Positions 10,318 to 18,466 of a DNA stretch of 64,000 nt are shown here, piece after piece. Source of the stretch: Verrucomicrobiia bacterium (GTDB lineage: Bacteria; Verrucomicrobiota; Verrucomicrobiia; Limisphaerales; UBA9464). A program made the translations under genes and the position numbers. The stretch is taken from assembly GCA_019634635.1 (NCBI GenBank), contig JAHCBB010000012.1, forward strand, positions 1 to 64,000. Reading direction: 5' to 3'. How positions within the stretch are numbered: position 1 is the stretch's first letter; each line of letters begins with the position of its first letter. Under the pieces are notes generated by a model. It worked only from the letters and a program-made list of their open reading frames with translations. It made no database searches and was not told the DNA's origin.

Positions 10318-10752
10318 ATGAAGAAGTCCTTGCTCATCTTGCTGATTGCGGAGCTGGGATTGGCTATCGGATTAGGCCTTTCGGGCCACGTTTACCGATC
10401 GGAGACGGCGCGATCCTTTGTTGCATGGCGAGAAAATCCAACGCCAGAGACTCGGCAGGCATTCGAGAGAGAGAAACGAATTTCCGAAATCCAGTTGTGG
10501 ACTATCAGTGGCGTAGTCTTCGCATTTTCGGCGGGTGCGACGGTCTTAATTTATCGGCGGAGAAAAGGCGAACCATTTGCTCCTGCCAACGGCGCGTTGG
10601 CATCAGCTTCGAGATTGCCACCTTCGGCGCGCCGTGGCAGAGCATCGTCGTTCGCCGCATCCTCGGGCTTGAGCGCCAGCAGGATCCGTCTACTGTCCCG
10701 TCATGATCAGCATCCAAGAAATCGAGGCCGCGATCGAGACGCTGCCTGCTGA
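10318..10752 (+). CDS. Small two-helix membrane protein
   Basis: A 144-residue ORF with a clean start (ATG followed by KKSLL) and two membrane helices at about residues 4-24 and 60-80, the second ended by RRRKGE. The segment between them (about 25-58, charged, with RQAFEREKRISE) would sit outside the membrane. After about residue 95 the sequence becomes low-complexity Ala/Ser/Arg and the ORF overlaps the antitoxin gene by 50 bp in another frame. The original gene may therefore have ended earlier, the present tail being a readthrough into rearranged DNA. No family recognised. A small perfect hairpin (8-bp arms TGCCAACG / CGTTGGCA, 10584-10602) falls inside the doubtful tail. Confidence 0.5.
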   Translation: MKKSLLILLIAELGLAIGLGLSGHVYRSETARSFVAWRENPTPETRQAFEREKRISEIQLWTISGVVFAFSAGATVLIYRRRKGEPFAPANGALASASRLPPSARRGRASSFAASSGLSASRIRLLSRHDQHPRNRGRDRDAAC

Positions 10753-10918
10753 TCAGTTTCTGCTGCTGCGAGAGCACATTCAGAAGCGCTTTGAGGAGCA
10801 GTGGGACAGGCAGTTCGAAGAGGACGCCACCAGCGGCAGGTTGGACGCGGCCGCTGCGGCCGCGATTGCCGAGCACCGCGCGGGCAGGAGTATGCCCTTC
10901 CCTCCGAATGAGCAGTAG
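10703..10918 (+). CDS. Antitoxin of a RelE/ParE-type module
   Basis: A 71-residue acidic protein: SIQEIEAAIETLPADQF, then a Trp-Asp-containing helix (EEQWDRQFEEDATSGRLD) and an Ala-rich AAAAAIAEHRAG helix. This pattern, a short N-terminal helix-turn segment and an EDxxSGRLD stretch, is common in antitoxins paired with RelE/ParE-like mRNA interferases. Its stop overlaps the toxin start by 11 bp, typical of coupled toxin-antitoxin genes. It would neutralise the toxin by direct binding; autoregulation is likely in such modules, but no operator was identified. Confidence 0.72.
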   Translation: MISIQEIEAAIETLPADQFLLLREHIQKRFEEQWDRQFEEDATSGRLDAAAAAAIAEHRAGRSMPFPPNEQ

Positions 10919-11201
10919 AGCCGTCAGGAGTTTTTGGGACAGATTCCACGCACTTCCTGAAGCGGTCCAGCGCTCGGCGATCAAGCAGTACCGGTTGTGG
11001 CTCCGGGATCCGCGCCATCCTTCCCTGAGATTCAAGAAGGTGGGCAAGTTCTGGTCCGCACGAGTGACCGACGACTATCGCGCGGTCGCTGTTTCCGATG
11101 GTGATGACATTATTTGGTTTTCGAGAGTCTGTGTTGCGCTCTCCCCGCGTCCTCGGGCCGGGTCGCTGCGCTTGATCGTTCGGCAGCAGCACGCGTTCTG
11201 A
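10908..11201 (+). CDS. RelE/ParE-like toxin with a divergent C-terminus
   Basis: A 97-residue protein starting inside the antitoxin gene. The core (VRSFWDRFHALPEAVQR, SLRFKKVGKFWSARV, YRAVAVSDGDDIIWF) is the RelE/ParE-superfamily fold seen in small toxins that cut mRNA or poison gyrase. Family members usually continue after IIWF with about 15 residues such as WIGxHxxYDxLL. Here IIWF is followed by SRVCVALSPRPRAG and an unrelated tail, so the last strand and C-terminal residues appear replaced, by a frameshift or a recombination junction near 11120. Activity is therefore doubtful. It is separated by 13 bp from the next small ORF. Confidence 0.7.
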   Translation: MSSRAVRSFWDRFHALPEAVQRSAIKQYRLWLRDPRHPSLRFKKVGKFWSARVTDDYRAVAVSDGDDIIWFSRVCVALSPRPRAGSLRLIVRQQHAF

Positions 11202-11214
11202 GAAAGGTAATCGT

Positions 11215-11421
11215 ATGAAAATGTATCCAGACGACTGGCGGGTCCGCTTGACCACCGGGGTGCCGGTCGCTGCCTGCGTGGCCGCCGCCATGATGTTCTG
11301 GCCTGGCCTGCTCGGGATCGTCGTCGCGACCATCGTCGGGATGGTGCTCGGGCAACTGGCGGGCCGGCTGCTGTTCCGACCGTCGTCCGGCAGCCCGCCA
11401 GACCATCCGCCCCGCGCCTGA
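11215..11421 (+). CDS. Small Gly/Ala-rich membrane protein
   Basis: A 68-residue ORF with a plausible ribosome binding site (GAGAAAGG, about 8 nt before the ATG). It has one long or two tightly spaced hydrophobic helices (about residues 15-30 and 33-52; MMFWPGLLGIVVATIVGMVLG) and a short Pro/Ser-rich tail. No family recognised. It is flanked by the heptamers GTTCGGC (11178-11184) and GCCGAAC (11434-11440), which are reverse complements of each other, a layout reminiscent of a gene bounded by recombination sites. Confidence 0.6.
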   Translation: MKMYPDDWRVRLTTGVPVAACVAAAMMFWPGLLGIVVATIVGMVLGQLAGRLLFRPSSGSPPDHPPRA

Positions 11422-11616
11422 TCTGGCCTGGCAGCCGAACGATTAGTCCTGCGCCTGGAGGGCCGGACACGAACTCTTGCGGGGCCGAGCCGAACCAGAG
11501 GCCGGTGGTCGGGTGCATGGAGCATTTCGTTGCCGAACAAGATCACTGGAGCAAACACGGGCGGGCCACGTCCGTTGTCAATGCCGACGGGCTGGTCAGC
11601 GGCGCAGTCTCGCGCG

Positions 11617-11724
11617 ATGAGCACGGCACTGGAAAAGATCACGAGGCAGGCGGTTGATCTGCCTCGTCATCAGCGCCTTGCGCTGGCGCAGTTCCTCATT
11701 GGCTCAGACTTGACTTCCAGGTGA
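11617..11724 (+). pseudogene. Truncated addiction-module antitoxin fragment
   Basis: Only 35 residues, MSTALEKITRQAVDLPRHQR then LALAQFLIGSDLTSR, followed by a stop. The opening is that of the roughly 70-75-residue addiction-module antitoxins (N-terminal helix with LPxxxRLALAxFL), but the second half and the partner toxin are missing. It is the last gene-like element of the island; the remaining 245 bases up to 11969 hold no recognisable gene. Confidence 0.5.
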
Positions 11725-11969
11725 AGGAGCTGATCGGAGGCCTCGATTGGTGGACGCGCGATGGTCATAAGACCCACACCAATGATCGGTCGGAACGTAC
11801 GGGCGGTGGTTGTGGTTGAGACGCTGTTCTCGTCGAACAAGTCGGATGCAGTCCTGTCGGTCAGCCGAGGTGACTGAGTGGATTTCAGATCCCCTTCCTC
11901 CCCGCCCGCACCATGTCATCTTCAGCCGAAGAAGGGATTCAGGAACTCCGGCGCTCCGGCGCGGAGGTG

Positions 11970-14123
11970 TCATTCCAACCAGTGGGTGCTCATGCCCTGG
12001 GGCGGGACCAGGACGGGGAGTTCGACAGAACCGTCGGGAGCAATGGGGAGACGGATGCCCCGGCCGTCGGCGTCGCGCACGGTCGCCTCGCCGGTGAGGC
12101 CGGTGTAGTAAAGCGAGACCCGAAGGGTCCGCGCGATGGGTTGGGCGGTGGGGTTGAAGACGGCCAGCAATCCCTTTTGGGGGAGTCGGGGATTGACGTG
12201 GAGCATCCAGTCCAGGTCCCGGGCATCCGCCCGGCGGCCATGAATCAGGTCGCTTTCCAACAGATCCCGATTGGCCTTGAACCAGGCGACCTTGGACGCC
12301 ACCAGATCCCGGGTGCGTTCGGTGTCGAAGAGCCGCGGGCCGCGGTAACAGGCCTGCACCCCAAGTGCGAGGTTGCTGTCCAGCATGCGGGCGTAGTGGT
12401 CGAGATGCGTCTCCAACGGCTCGATCGTCGCCGCCGGCCCGCCACCGTGGTACTCGGTCAGCGGGACAAACATCCACCCCATGCTGGGCAGCTTCTGCCA
12501 GGTGCCATCGTAGATGTTCTGCCGGGTGTGGATCACCTGCTCGTCGCGTGGCAACGACCAGTTCACCTCCCGGTACCCCATGGCCACCTTGCTGGAGCCG
12601 GACAGGAAATAATAGTCGGGCACGTTCAGGTAGATCCCCTGCCCCCGGCACCACCCGTAGAACCCGGCGATCTCCCGCCACTGGTTCCACCGGCTGTCGT
12701 CAAGGCCGCGGTGGCCGGGATGCGCGGTCGAGGCACACGGATCGCCCGGATACGACCCGTCATGCTCCAAAAGCGTGAACCCGCTCTCCCGGTGGAATGT
12801 GTACAGCCGGCGGAAGTAGTTGATTCCCCAGGCGCTCTGAAGGCAGGGCGCATTCCCAAATGCCGGCGTCCTGCCGGGCGGCATCACCACGTCCTGATCA
12901 GCCCCGATGCTGCGCGAGGCGAGCAGCGAGTAGCTGCCAATCTCCACCCCCCGCCGCCGTGCATGGGAGGCGAAGGCCCGCGCCTGCTCCAGTGTCCGGG
13001 GCGACTCGTTCTCCATGTTGAAGCCGCTGCCGAAGCTGAGAATGAGCATCTCGAATCCCACCGCGGCACATTGCTCGATGGCATTGGTCACGGTGGCGCC
13101 ATCGGATGAGACCAGATGCATCATCAGCGGATTCTCCGTCGTCCAGGGCGCGATGATCCGGTACAGCCGTCGCACGGAGAGCCCGCAGCGCTCACGGTCC
13201 GTCGCATCCATGGGCAGCACCCAGGTCCGGTACGATTCCCACGGAACCCCGGGCTGGAGCGTCTGCGCCGGCCCCAGATCGGGTCCGACCTCCAGCAGGC
13301 ACGGGGTCCGCTTCTCGTAGTTCACCTGCGTGTGGAAGTCCGGATCGGGCAGCCAGCGGTACGACCGGCGGTTGGCACCGGAGGCCATCATGCCGCCGAA
13401 GGACATGTCCGTCTCCACGTGCACGTTGGGGGGAATCGCCCCCTCGCTGAGCTCGTCCACCTCGGAAGTCCGCTCCACAAAGGCCAGCACTTCGCTGGAG
13501 AACCGGTCAAGCCGCACGGGTTCGGCGCCGGTCTGGGTGAGGGTCAACCATTTCGAGTACGCCGGCACGCCGTCGTAGAGCTCGAAGTGCACCGAGATCC
13601 GGACCCCGGCGGCGGACGTTCCGGCGGCGGACTCCGGCGCCGCGAAGTCGAGCCGCAGCGACACGCCCTCGGGCGGCCATTTCACGCCCGGCGCATGGTG
13701 CCGGACCCGTCGCCAGGACAGCCGTTCCTCGGGACGCCCCACGGAATATCCGGTGAACTGGAAGGCATTCGTGTCCGCCTGAAGCTCCGGGATCCATTCC
13801 GGGCGCAGGAATGCGTAATTGGGCTGACCCTTGAGGCCTCCGACCTCGAACTGCCGGCCCTCCAGTTCCACCACCGCCTCCGGTTTGACGCCCCGGAGCA
13901 GCGACTCGCCGGACCCAAGATGGTCCAGGGCCACCGTGGCGGCGTTTGGATGAATGCGGATCACACGCCGCAGCAGCCCGTTCTCCATCACCAACTCCCG
14001 CCCGTCCGCATTCGGAGTCACCCGGGCGGTGTAAGGCGAGGGATCCAGAAGCCAGTCCGGCGCCCCGATCAAACCCGGCATCGCCCATCCGCCCGCCAAA
14101 ACCAGGAGCCAGAGACGCACCAT
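11970..14123 (-). CDS. Secreted glycoside-hydrolase-like protein (clan GH-D-like)
   Basis: A 717-residue protein with a signal peptide (LWLLVLAGGWAMPGLIG). The N-terminal half (about 30-330) is a beta-sandwich-like region. The middle (about 340-600) has alternating beta-alpha segments with acidic residues at strand ends: LILSFGSGFNMEN, FTLLEHDGSYPGDPC, YLNVPDYYFLSG. The C-terminal part (about 640-717) looks like a small beta domain with FNPTAQPIARTLRVSLYYTGL. This plan recalls alpha-galactosidase / GH36-like (beta/alpha)8 enzymes. The candidate nucleophile is the Asp of LLEHDGSY, but this is inference and the substrate is unknown. It would act outside the cytoplasm. It sits 3 bp downstream of a lipoprotein gene on the same strand. 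Confidence 0.6.
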   Translation of the reverse strand: MVRLWLLVLAGGWAMPGLIGAPDWLLDPSPYTARVTPNADGRELVMENGLLRRVIRIHPNAATVALDHLGSGESLLRGVKPEAVVELEGRQFEVGGLKGQPNYAFLRPEWIPELQADTNAFQFTGYSVGRPEERLSWRRVRHHAPGVKWPPEGVSLRLDFAAPESAAGTSAAGVRISVHFELYDGVPAYSKWLTLTQTGAEPVRLDRFSSEVLAFVERTSEVDELSEGAIPPNVHVETDMSFGGMMASGANRRSYRWLPDPDFHTQVNYEKRTPCLLEVGPDLGPAQTLQPGVPWESYRTWVLPMDATDRERCGLSVRRLYRIIAPWTTENPLMMHLVSSDGATVTNAIEQCAAVGFEMLILSFGSGFNMENESPRTLEQARAFASHARRRGVEIGSYSLLASRSIGADQDVVMPPGRTPAFGNAPCLQSAWGINYFRRLYTFHRESGFTLLEHDGSYPGDPCASTAHPGHRGLDDSRWNQWREIAGFYGWCRGQGIYLNVPDYYFLSGSSKVAMGYREVNWSLPRDEQVIHTRQNIYDGTWQKLPSMGWMFVPLTEYHGGGPAATIEPLETHLDHYARMLDSNLALGVQACYRGPRLFDTERTRDLVASKVAWFKANRDLLESDLIHGRRADARDLDWMLHVNPRLPQKGLLAVFNPTAQPIARTLRVSLYYTGLTGEATVRDADGRGIRLPIAPDGSVELPVLVPPQGMSTHWLE

Positions 14124-14126
14124 GAC

Positions 14127-14924
14127 CTACAGCTCCTCGATCGTGATGTCGTCGAAGAACACCCGGGTGTCCGGTGAGAAGTCGAGGATGTAGATGGCGA
14201 TCAGGAGGCGTCGGAACGGGGTGTTGGCGACGCCCTGGCGCGTGGCTGCGGGGAAGGTCACCTGCGTGGTGTCGCCGGGAAACGCGCCAAGATTTAGCGT
14301 TCGCGACGTCTGATCCACGGACCAGAAGAGGTCAAAGACCTGCCCCTGCGCCACGGGCGCCCCCAGCGCGGTACCCCCCCCCGACCAGGCCACCCAGCTG
14401 TTGTCCTCAATCGCGCTGGTCAGCTGTCCGCTCTGGAGAGACGCGACGCCGCCGGTGCCCGTCTGGGTGTAGTTTTCCAGCGAATACCCTCCGAGGTGGC
14501 TGCCATCAATCTGGTCATTCTGCAGCGCCTTGACGGCAATCCAGACCTTGCCGGGGCCCGACAGGCGCACGGTAAAGTGACCGCGCACACTGGCGCCGGG
14601 CCGCTGGAAGTAGTCCGATATGCCGAGGAGCGCCATCGCGGGCGACTGTTCCCCGAGGGTTCCGCCGCGGCGGGTCTGCACCCAGCGGCCTCCCGACGGG
14701 CGACCAACGACCACGGATGTCGCGAACTGCCGGTTCCAGGTCATCGAGTCCGCAGGGGGGGTTGGGATCGGCGCCGCCGACGGTGGACTCCCGACCGGCT
14801 CGTTGTCGAAACGCTGCTGGAGCCGGAAATTGGTCGCGCAACCCGTCAGCGCGACCGCAAGCCATGCCACTGAGACCAGGCGCACCGGCGCCGAACAGAC
14901 CCGCCGACACCCTTGAGCCCTCAT
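14127..14924 (-). CDS. Lipoprotein with predicted beta-sandwich, function unknown
   Basis: About 265 residues from the ATG at 14924. The start gives a proper lipoprotein signal (VSVAWLAVALTGCATNF; lipobox LTGC), whereas the longer frame does not. The mature part is rich in Gly/Ser/Thr and aromatic residues (FDNEPVG, GHFTVRLSGPGKVWIAVKAL, NSWVAWSGGGTA, PDTRVFFDDITIEEL). The FFDDI ending near the C-terminus resembles that of concanavalin/LamG-type domains that bind glycans. It directly precedes the glycosidase-like gene, which would suit a carbohydrate-handling pair; this is inference from adjacency. Confidence 0.6.
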   Translation of the reverse strand: MRAQGCRRVCSAPVRLVSVAWLAVALTGCATNFRLQQRFDNEPVGSPPSAAPIPTPPADSMTWNRQFATSVVVGRPSGGRWVQTRRGGTLGEQSPAMALLGISDYFQRPGASVRGHFTVRLSGPGKVWIAVKALQNDQIDGSHLGGYSLENYTQTGTGGVASLQSGQLTSAIEDNSWVAWSGGGTALGAPVAQGQVFDLFWSVDQTSRTLNLGAFPGDTTQVTFPAATRQGVANTPFRRLLIAIYILDFSPDTRVFFDDITIEEL

Positions 14925-15139
14925 GAAACTGGATTGGTAGGATTTCGTATTTTGCGCCCTGTCGGAGGGAGACTCCGTCGCAGAACTCCGATGGGGCATG
15001 AGAGCTACCAAACGGCTGAACCCGGGTCAATGACGGTTCCGGGCGCATCCGAATGGGCTCTTTGGGACCGACCTCAAAACGCTTGCGCAATCGCCACAGA
15101 AGGGGCATTGCAGAGGAGTTCCCTCGACCCGTCGGTGCC

Positions 15140-16015
15140 ATGAAAACGCCCCCAAAATTCCGCCATGGCCGCCGCCATGGCTTCACGCTGATCGAGCTGT
15201 TGGTGGTGATCGCCATCATTGCGATCCTCGCCGGCATGCTGCTGCCCGCCCTTGCCAAAGCCAAGACGAAGGCCCAGGGGATCGGCTGCCTCAACAACAA
15301 CAAGCAGCTGGTGATGGCCTGGTACCTGTACGCGGGCGACTTCAACGACGCCTGTGCCAACAACTTCACCATCCCCGACACGATCAGCGCCATCACGACC
15401 CGCAGGTTCAACAACTGGGTGAACAATGTGATGACGTGGGGCACGTCCGGAACCGAAGGCCAGAGCGTGACCAATGTCGCCTGGGTCCTCAACGGCGTCC
15501 TGGGCAAGTATACCGGGGGCGCCCTGGGGGTGTACAAGTGCCCGGCAGACCTCTTCGTCGCCCCGGCCCAGAGGCGGGCCGGCTTCAAGACGCGGCTCCG
15601 CAGCAACTCGATGAACGCCTTCTTCGGGCGCTCGGACAATCTTGCCACCTCCGCGACCGGACGCAGCTGGGCGTTCGATGGACGCTACCGACAGTTCCTG
15701 CGAACGAGCGATGTTCCAGAGCCCACGATGACCTACCTCACGCTCGACGAGCATCCGGACTCCATCAACGATGCGTTCTTCGTCACGGATCCGGCAGCCA
15801 GCAACTGGCAGGACCGGCCGGCATCGTATCACAACGGGGCCTGCGGCTTCTCGTTCGCCGACGGTCATGCCGAGATCAAGAAGTGGCTGAGCGCCTCCTC
15901 CCGATATCCGGTGCGCTACGATTATGGGGCGGCCAAGCCATTTGATGCGGCAGGCCGGTTGGACATTGCGTGGTATCGGGACCGGATCCAGATGATCCCC
16001 ATTTCGGGGCGGTGA
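15140..16015 (+). CDS. Prepilin-type N-terminal cleavage/methylation protein
   Basis: A 291-residue pseudopilin-like protein. A basic leader (KFRHGRRHG) precedes the type IV prepilin motif [17 protein letters not shown], with cleavage expected after Gly and Glu+5 present. Next come [13 protein letters not shown] and [18 protein letters not shown], a recurring form in Verrucomicrobia. The C-terminal part carries [17 protein letters not shown], the H-x9-DG-type ending of these phylum-expanded paralogues. They are thought to be surface or secretion-related rather than true pilus subunits. Start chosen at 15140 because it gives a short leader; the frame is open further upstream. It converges on the FG-GAP gene with a 4-bp gap. 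Confidence 0.88.
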   Translation: MKTPPKFRHGRRHGFTLIELLVVIAIIAILAGMLLPALAKAKTKAQGIGCLNNNKQLVMAWYLYAGDFNDACANNFTIPDTISAITTRRFNNWVNNVMTWGTSGTEGQSVTNVAWVLNGVLGKYTGGALGVYKCPADLFVAPAQRRAGFKTRLRSNSMNAFFGRSDNLATSATGRSWAFDGRYRQFLRTSDVPEPTMTYLTLDEHPDSINDAFFVTDPAASNWQDRPASYHNGACGFSFADGHAEIKKWLSASSRYPVRYDYGAAKPFDAAGRLDIAWYRDRIQMIPISGR

Positions 16016-16019
16016 ACCA

Positions 16020-18380
16020 TCAGGGTCGTCGCGGGCGGGGCGGGGCCTGCACGTCATGATAACGGCCCGGCTCGAGCGCCGGGATCCGGGTGACCGCACC
16101 CGAGGCCCAATGGATGGTCGCCTCGCTCGGTGGATGCTTCAGATCACCGAGGCCGAAATGGACTGTGGCCGGGTGTTGTGAACGGTGGGAGTCGCCGGTC
16201 ACCACGACGCGCGATGCCCTGCCATCGGACATCTCCACCGTGACCCGGCTGCCGATGACGGAGGAACCGTCGCCTCGCAGATGGAAACCAACCCACGCGC
16301 CCTCCGCCGGCAGCGTGTTCCGGAAGATGCGGATCTTTTGCCGTGGACTGGGCCAGCGGTCAAAGGAAAGGACCACCAGATCCGCCCGCCCATCCCCGTC
16401 CAGATCGGCGCTCACGATGTTCCGGGTGTCCTCCTCCAGGGCCACGCCAAACAGGTGTCCCACCTCGAGGAACGAACGGCCGGCGCGATTCATCAGGAGC
16501 CGGTTTTTCTCATGGCCGCCATAGGAATGACCCCGCCCCTGGGTCCGGTCCACCTTGGCGCGGAAATGGAGGTGGGCGGCCGGATCATCCCCGGAGTTCC
16601 CCACATAAAGGTCGTGCAGCCAGAATTCGGGTTCGATGTCGCGCACGGATTCGCGGCTTTCCATGCCATTGACGATGGCAACGTCCGGCCATCCGTCATT
16701 GTCAAAGTCGGCGGCAGTGCCTCCCCAGGACCAACCGGTGCGTGCGATCGAATCATTGAGGGCGGTGGGGGCGAAGCCACCGTCCGGATGCGACAGCCAC
16801 AGCCGGTTGCCGTAGGTCAGGCGGGTGCGGGCGCTGCGATCGAGGGCCGGGTGCGGTCGCCAGAGGCCCAGATGTTCCAACCGGTCCACGGTGGGTGAGT
16901 TCATGCCGATCATCAGCAGGTCCAGCCGCCCATCCGCATTGAAGTCCGAGAGGACATGCCCCATGCCCAAACCGGACGGCTCCGCGACCCAGCGCGCGGT
17001 GACGTCCTCAAACCGTCCGTTTCCGTCGTTGCGATGGAGGTCGAGCCCGGCGAAGTCGCTGACCACGACCAGATCCAGAGAGCCGTCCCCATCCAGATCG
17101 CAGAAGGATGCACTGTAGGTGCGCCGGCGGCGTTTGGGCTCCAGGCCGGAGCCGGCGGTGATGTCGGTGAACCGGCCGTCGCCCTCATTGCGCAGCAGGT
17201 AGGCGGGATGGCCGTCACGGGCATCATCGCACGGCGTGGGCATGGAGCCGGCGACGTACGGCTGCTTGTATTGGCCGACGAAGAGATCGAGATCTCCATC
17301 GCCGTCCATGTCCCCGCAGGTGAACGCCATGGGATGACGGAGTTCGCGCGGTGCGGGCCATCCCAGGAGCCCGGGCGCGTCGAACCGACCGCCGACCGAT
17401 CCCCGGAACAGCCTTAGGCCTTCATGACGCAGGCAGAGGAAGTCCACGACACCATCACCGTCAAAATCCGCCATCAGAGCGGCGTAGAGCAGTCCCGGAT
17501 CCTCACGGGCCAGCGGTTCGGCGTGAAACTGGCCATCCCCTCCCAGACGCCAGACCTGGTTCCTGCCGGCGAGCACCACCTCGGGACGTCCGTCGCCATC
17601 CAGATCCTGGACGATCAATGGGTCCACGGAGACGGCGTTGACGGGCGGTTCGATCTCCTGTTCCAGCCAGGGAACAAACGCCGGAAGCCCGTCCCGAATG
17701 GCGAGGCGGATCCGGCTGACGTCGAGACGCCGGACACCGACCTGCTCTCCCGCGGTCCATACCGGGTCCCAATGAACCGTCAACTCACCCTCCAGAGCGG
17801 CCCGCGCGATGTGGACGCCGTTCGTCAGATGCGCCGCAAAGGTGAAGACACTGTGCCCGGGAGCCCCATTAGCGTCGGGCTCAAAGAGCACCTGTCGGAC
17901 CTCGGTCTGATGAAGGCGCCAGCCCGCGGCGTCCAATGACCGCAGGCCATCCCGCCAGTCGTCCGTGGAACGGGGGACCCCGGGACCGTCGGGATGGCGG
18001 ATCCGAATTCCGTGCAGGACGGGTACGGGCGGCCCCCAGGAGGGCCATGTGACCTCGCCCACCGCGAGGGTGGCCGCGGCGGCCAGCCTGTTGGTCGCGG
18101 CGTTGAGGGTATCCCACCAATCCTCCAAGGTGCGTCCACATTCCTGGGCGAGAACTTCCGGCGCCCACACGGTCTCACGGATCGCCTGCTCCCGGGCATC
18201 AATCGCCGCAACCCGGGCCGCCAATTCGGGACTGATTCGGTGCGGGACGGTGACTTGAACCTGGTTCGAGGCATCCGACGGCTGCCAGGCTTTCCGGAAG
18301 GAGACCCAAAGGCCCGCCAACGCGACTGCCGGCAGGAGCCACATCGCCTGGCGGGCACGCGAGCATGTGGCGTGATTCAT
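16020..18380 (-). CDS. FG-GAP repeat protein with ASPIC/UnbV domain
   Basis: A 786-residue exported protein. An N-terminal signal anchor (AMWLLPAVALAGLWVSF) is followed by about 250 residues of unassigned sequence. Seven calcium-binding-like FG-GAP/VCBS units follow (DLDGDGRPEVVLAG, DFDGDGVVDFLCL, DMDGDGDLDLFVG, DLDGDGSLDLVVV, DFNADGRLDLLMIG, DFDNDGWPDVAIVNG, DLDGDGRADLVVLS), consistent with a seven-bladed propeller. The C-terminus (about 690-780) is an ASPIC/UnbV domain with GSRVTVEMSDGR and ATIHWASGAVT. Such proteins are extracellular or periplasmic and probably adhesive or scaffold-like. The ATG at 18380 is preferred to an in-frame GTG at 18410 because the signal follows it more closely. 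Confidence 0.87.
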   Translation of the reverse strand: MNHATCSRARQAMWLLPAVALAGLWVSFRKAWQPSDASNQVQVTVPHRISPELAARVAAIDAREQAIRETVWAPEVLAQECGRTLEDWWDTLNAATNRLAAAATLAVGEVTWPSWGPPVPVLHGIRIRHPDGPGVPRSTDDWRDGLRSLDAAGWRLHQTEVRQVLFEPDANGAPGHSVFTFAAHLTNGVHIARAALEGELTVHWDPVWTAGEQVGVRRLDVSRIRLAIRDGLPAFVPWLEQEIEPPVNAVSVDPLIVQDLDGDGRPEVVLAGRNQVWRLGGDGQFHAEPLAREDPGLLYAALMADFDGDGVVDFLCLRHEGLRLFRGSVGGRFDAPGLLGWPAPRELRHPMAFTCGDMDGDGDLDLFVGQYKQPYVAGSMPTPCDDARDGHPAYLLRNEGDGRFTDITAGSGLEPKRRRRTYSASFCDLDGDGSLDLVVVSDFAGLDLHRNDGNGRFEDVTARWVAEPSGLGMGHVLSDFNADGRLDLLMIGMNSPTVDRLEHLGLWRPHPALDRSARTRLTYGNRLWLSHPDGGFAPTALNDSIARTGWSWGGTAADFDNDGWPDVAIVNGMESRESVRDIEPEFWLHDLYVGNSGDDPAAHLHFRAKVDRTQGRGHSYGGHEKNRLLMNRAGRSFLEVGHLFGVALEEDTRNIVSADLDGDGRADLVVLSFDRWPSPRQKIRIFRNTLPAEGAWVGFHLRGDGSSVIGSRVTVEMSDGRASRVVVTGDSHRSQHPATVHFGLGDLKHPPSEATIHWASGAVTRIPALEPGRYHDVQAPPRPRRP

Positions 18381-18466
18381 CACAACCTCGACGATGCCTC
18401 CAGGCAGCACCGTCCGCGTTCGGTCGGCGGTTCAAGCGTGGCGGCGCGCCCACCGCCGCGGCCGGC

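Noticed and set aside
9600..11750. Canonical attC or attI sites for the integron reading
   Set aside because: No clear RYYYAAC...GTTRRRY pair was found around any small ORF; only loose matches (e.g. GTTGGC, GCCGAAC), so no site is annotated as attC.
11913..14177. Plus-strand frames opposite the glycosidase-like gene
   Set aside because: Translations are Arg/Pro/His-rich without domains; the minus strand carries a signal peptide and domain-like sequence.
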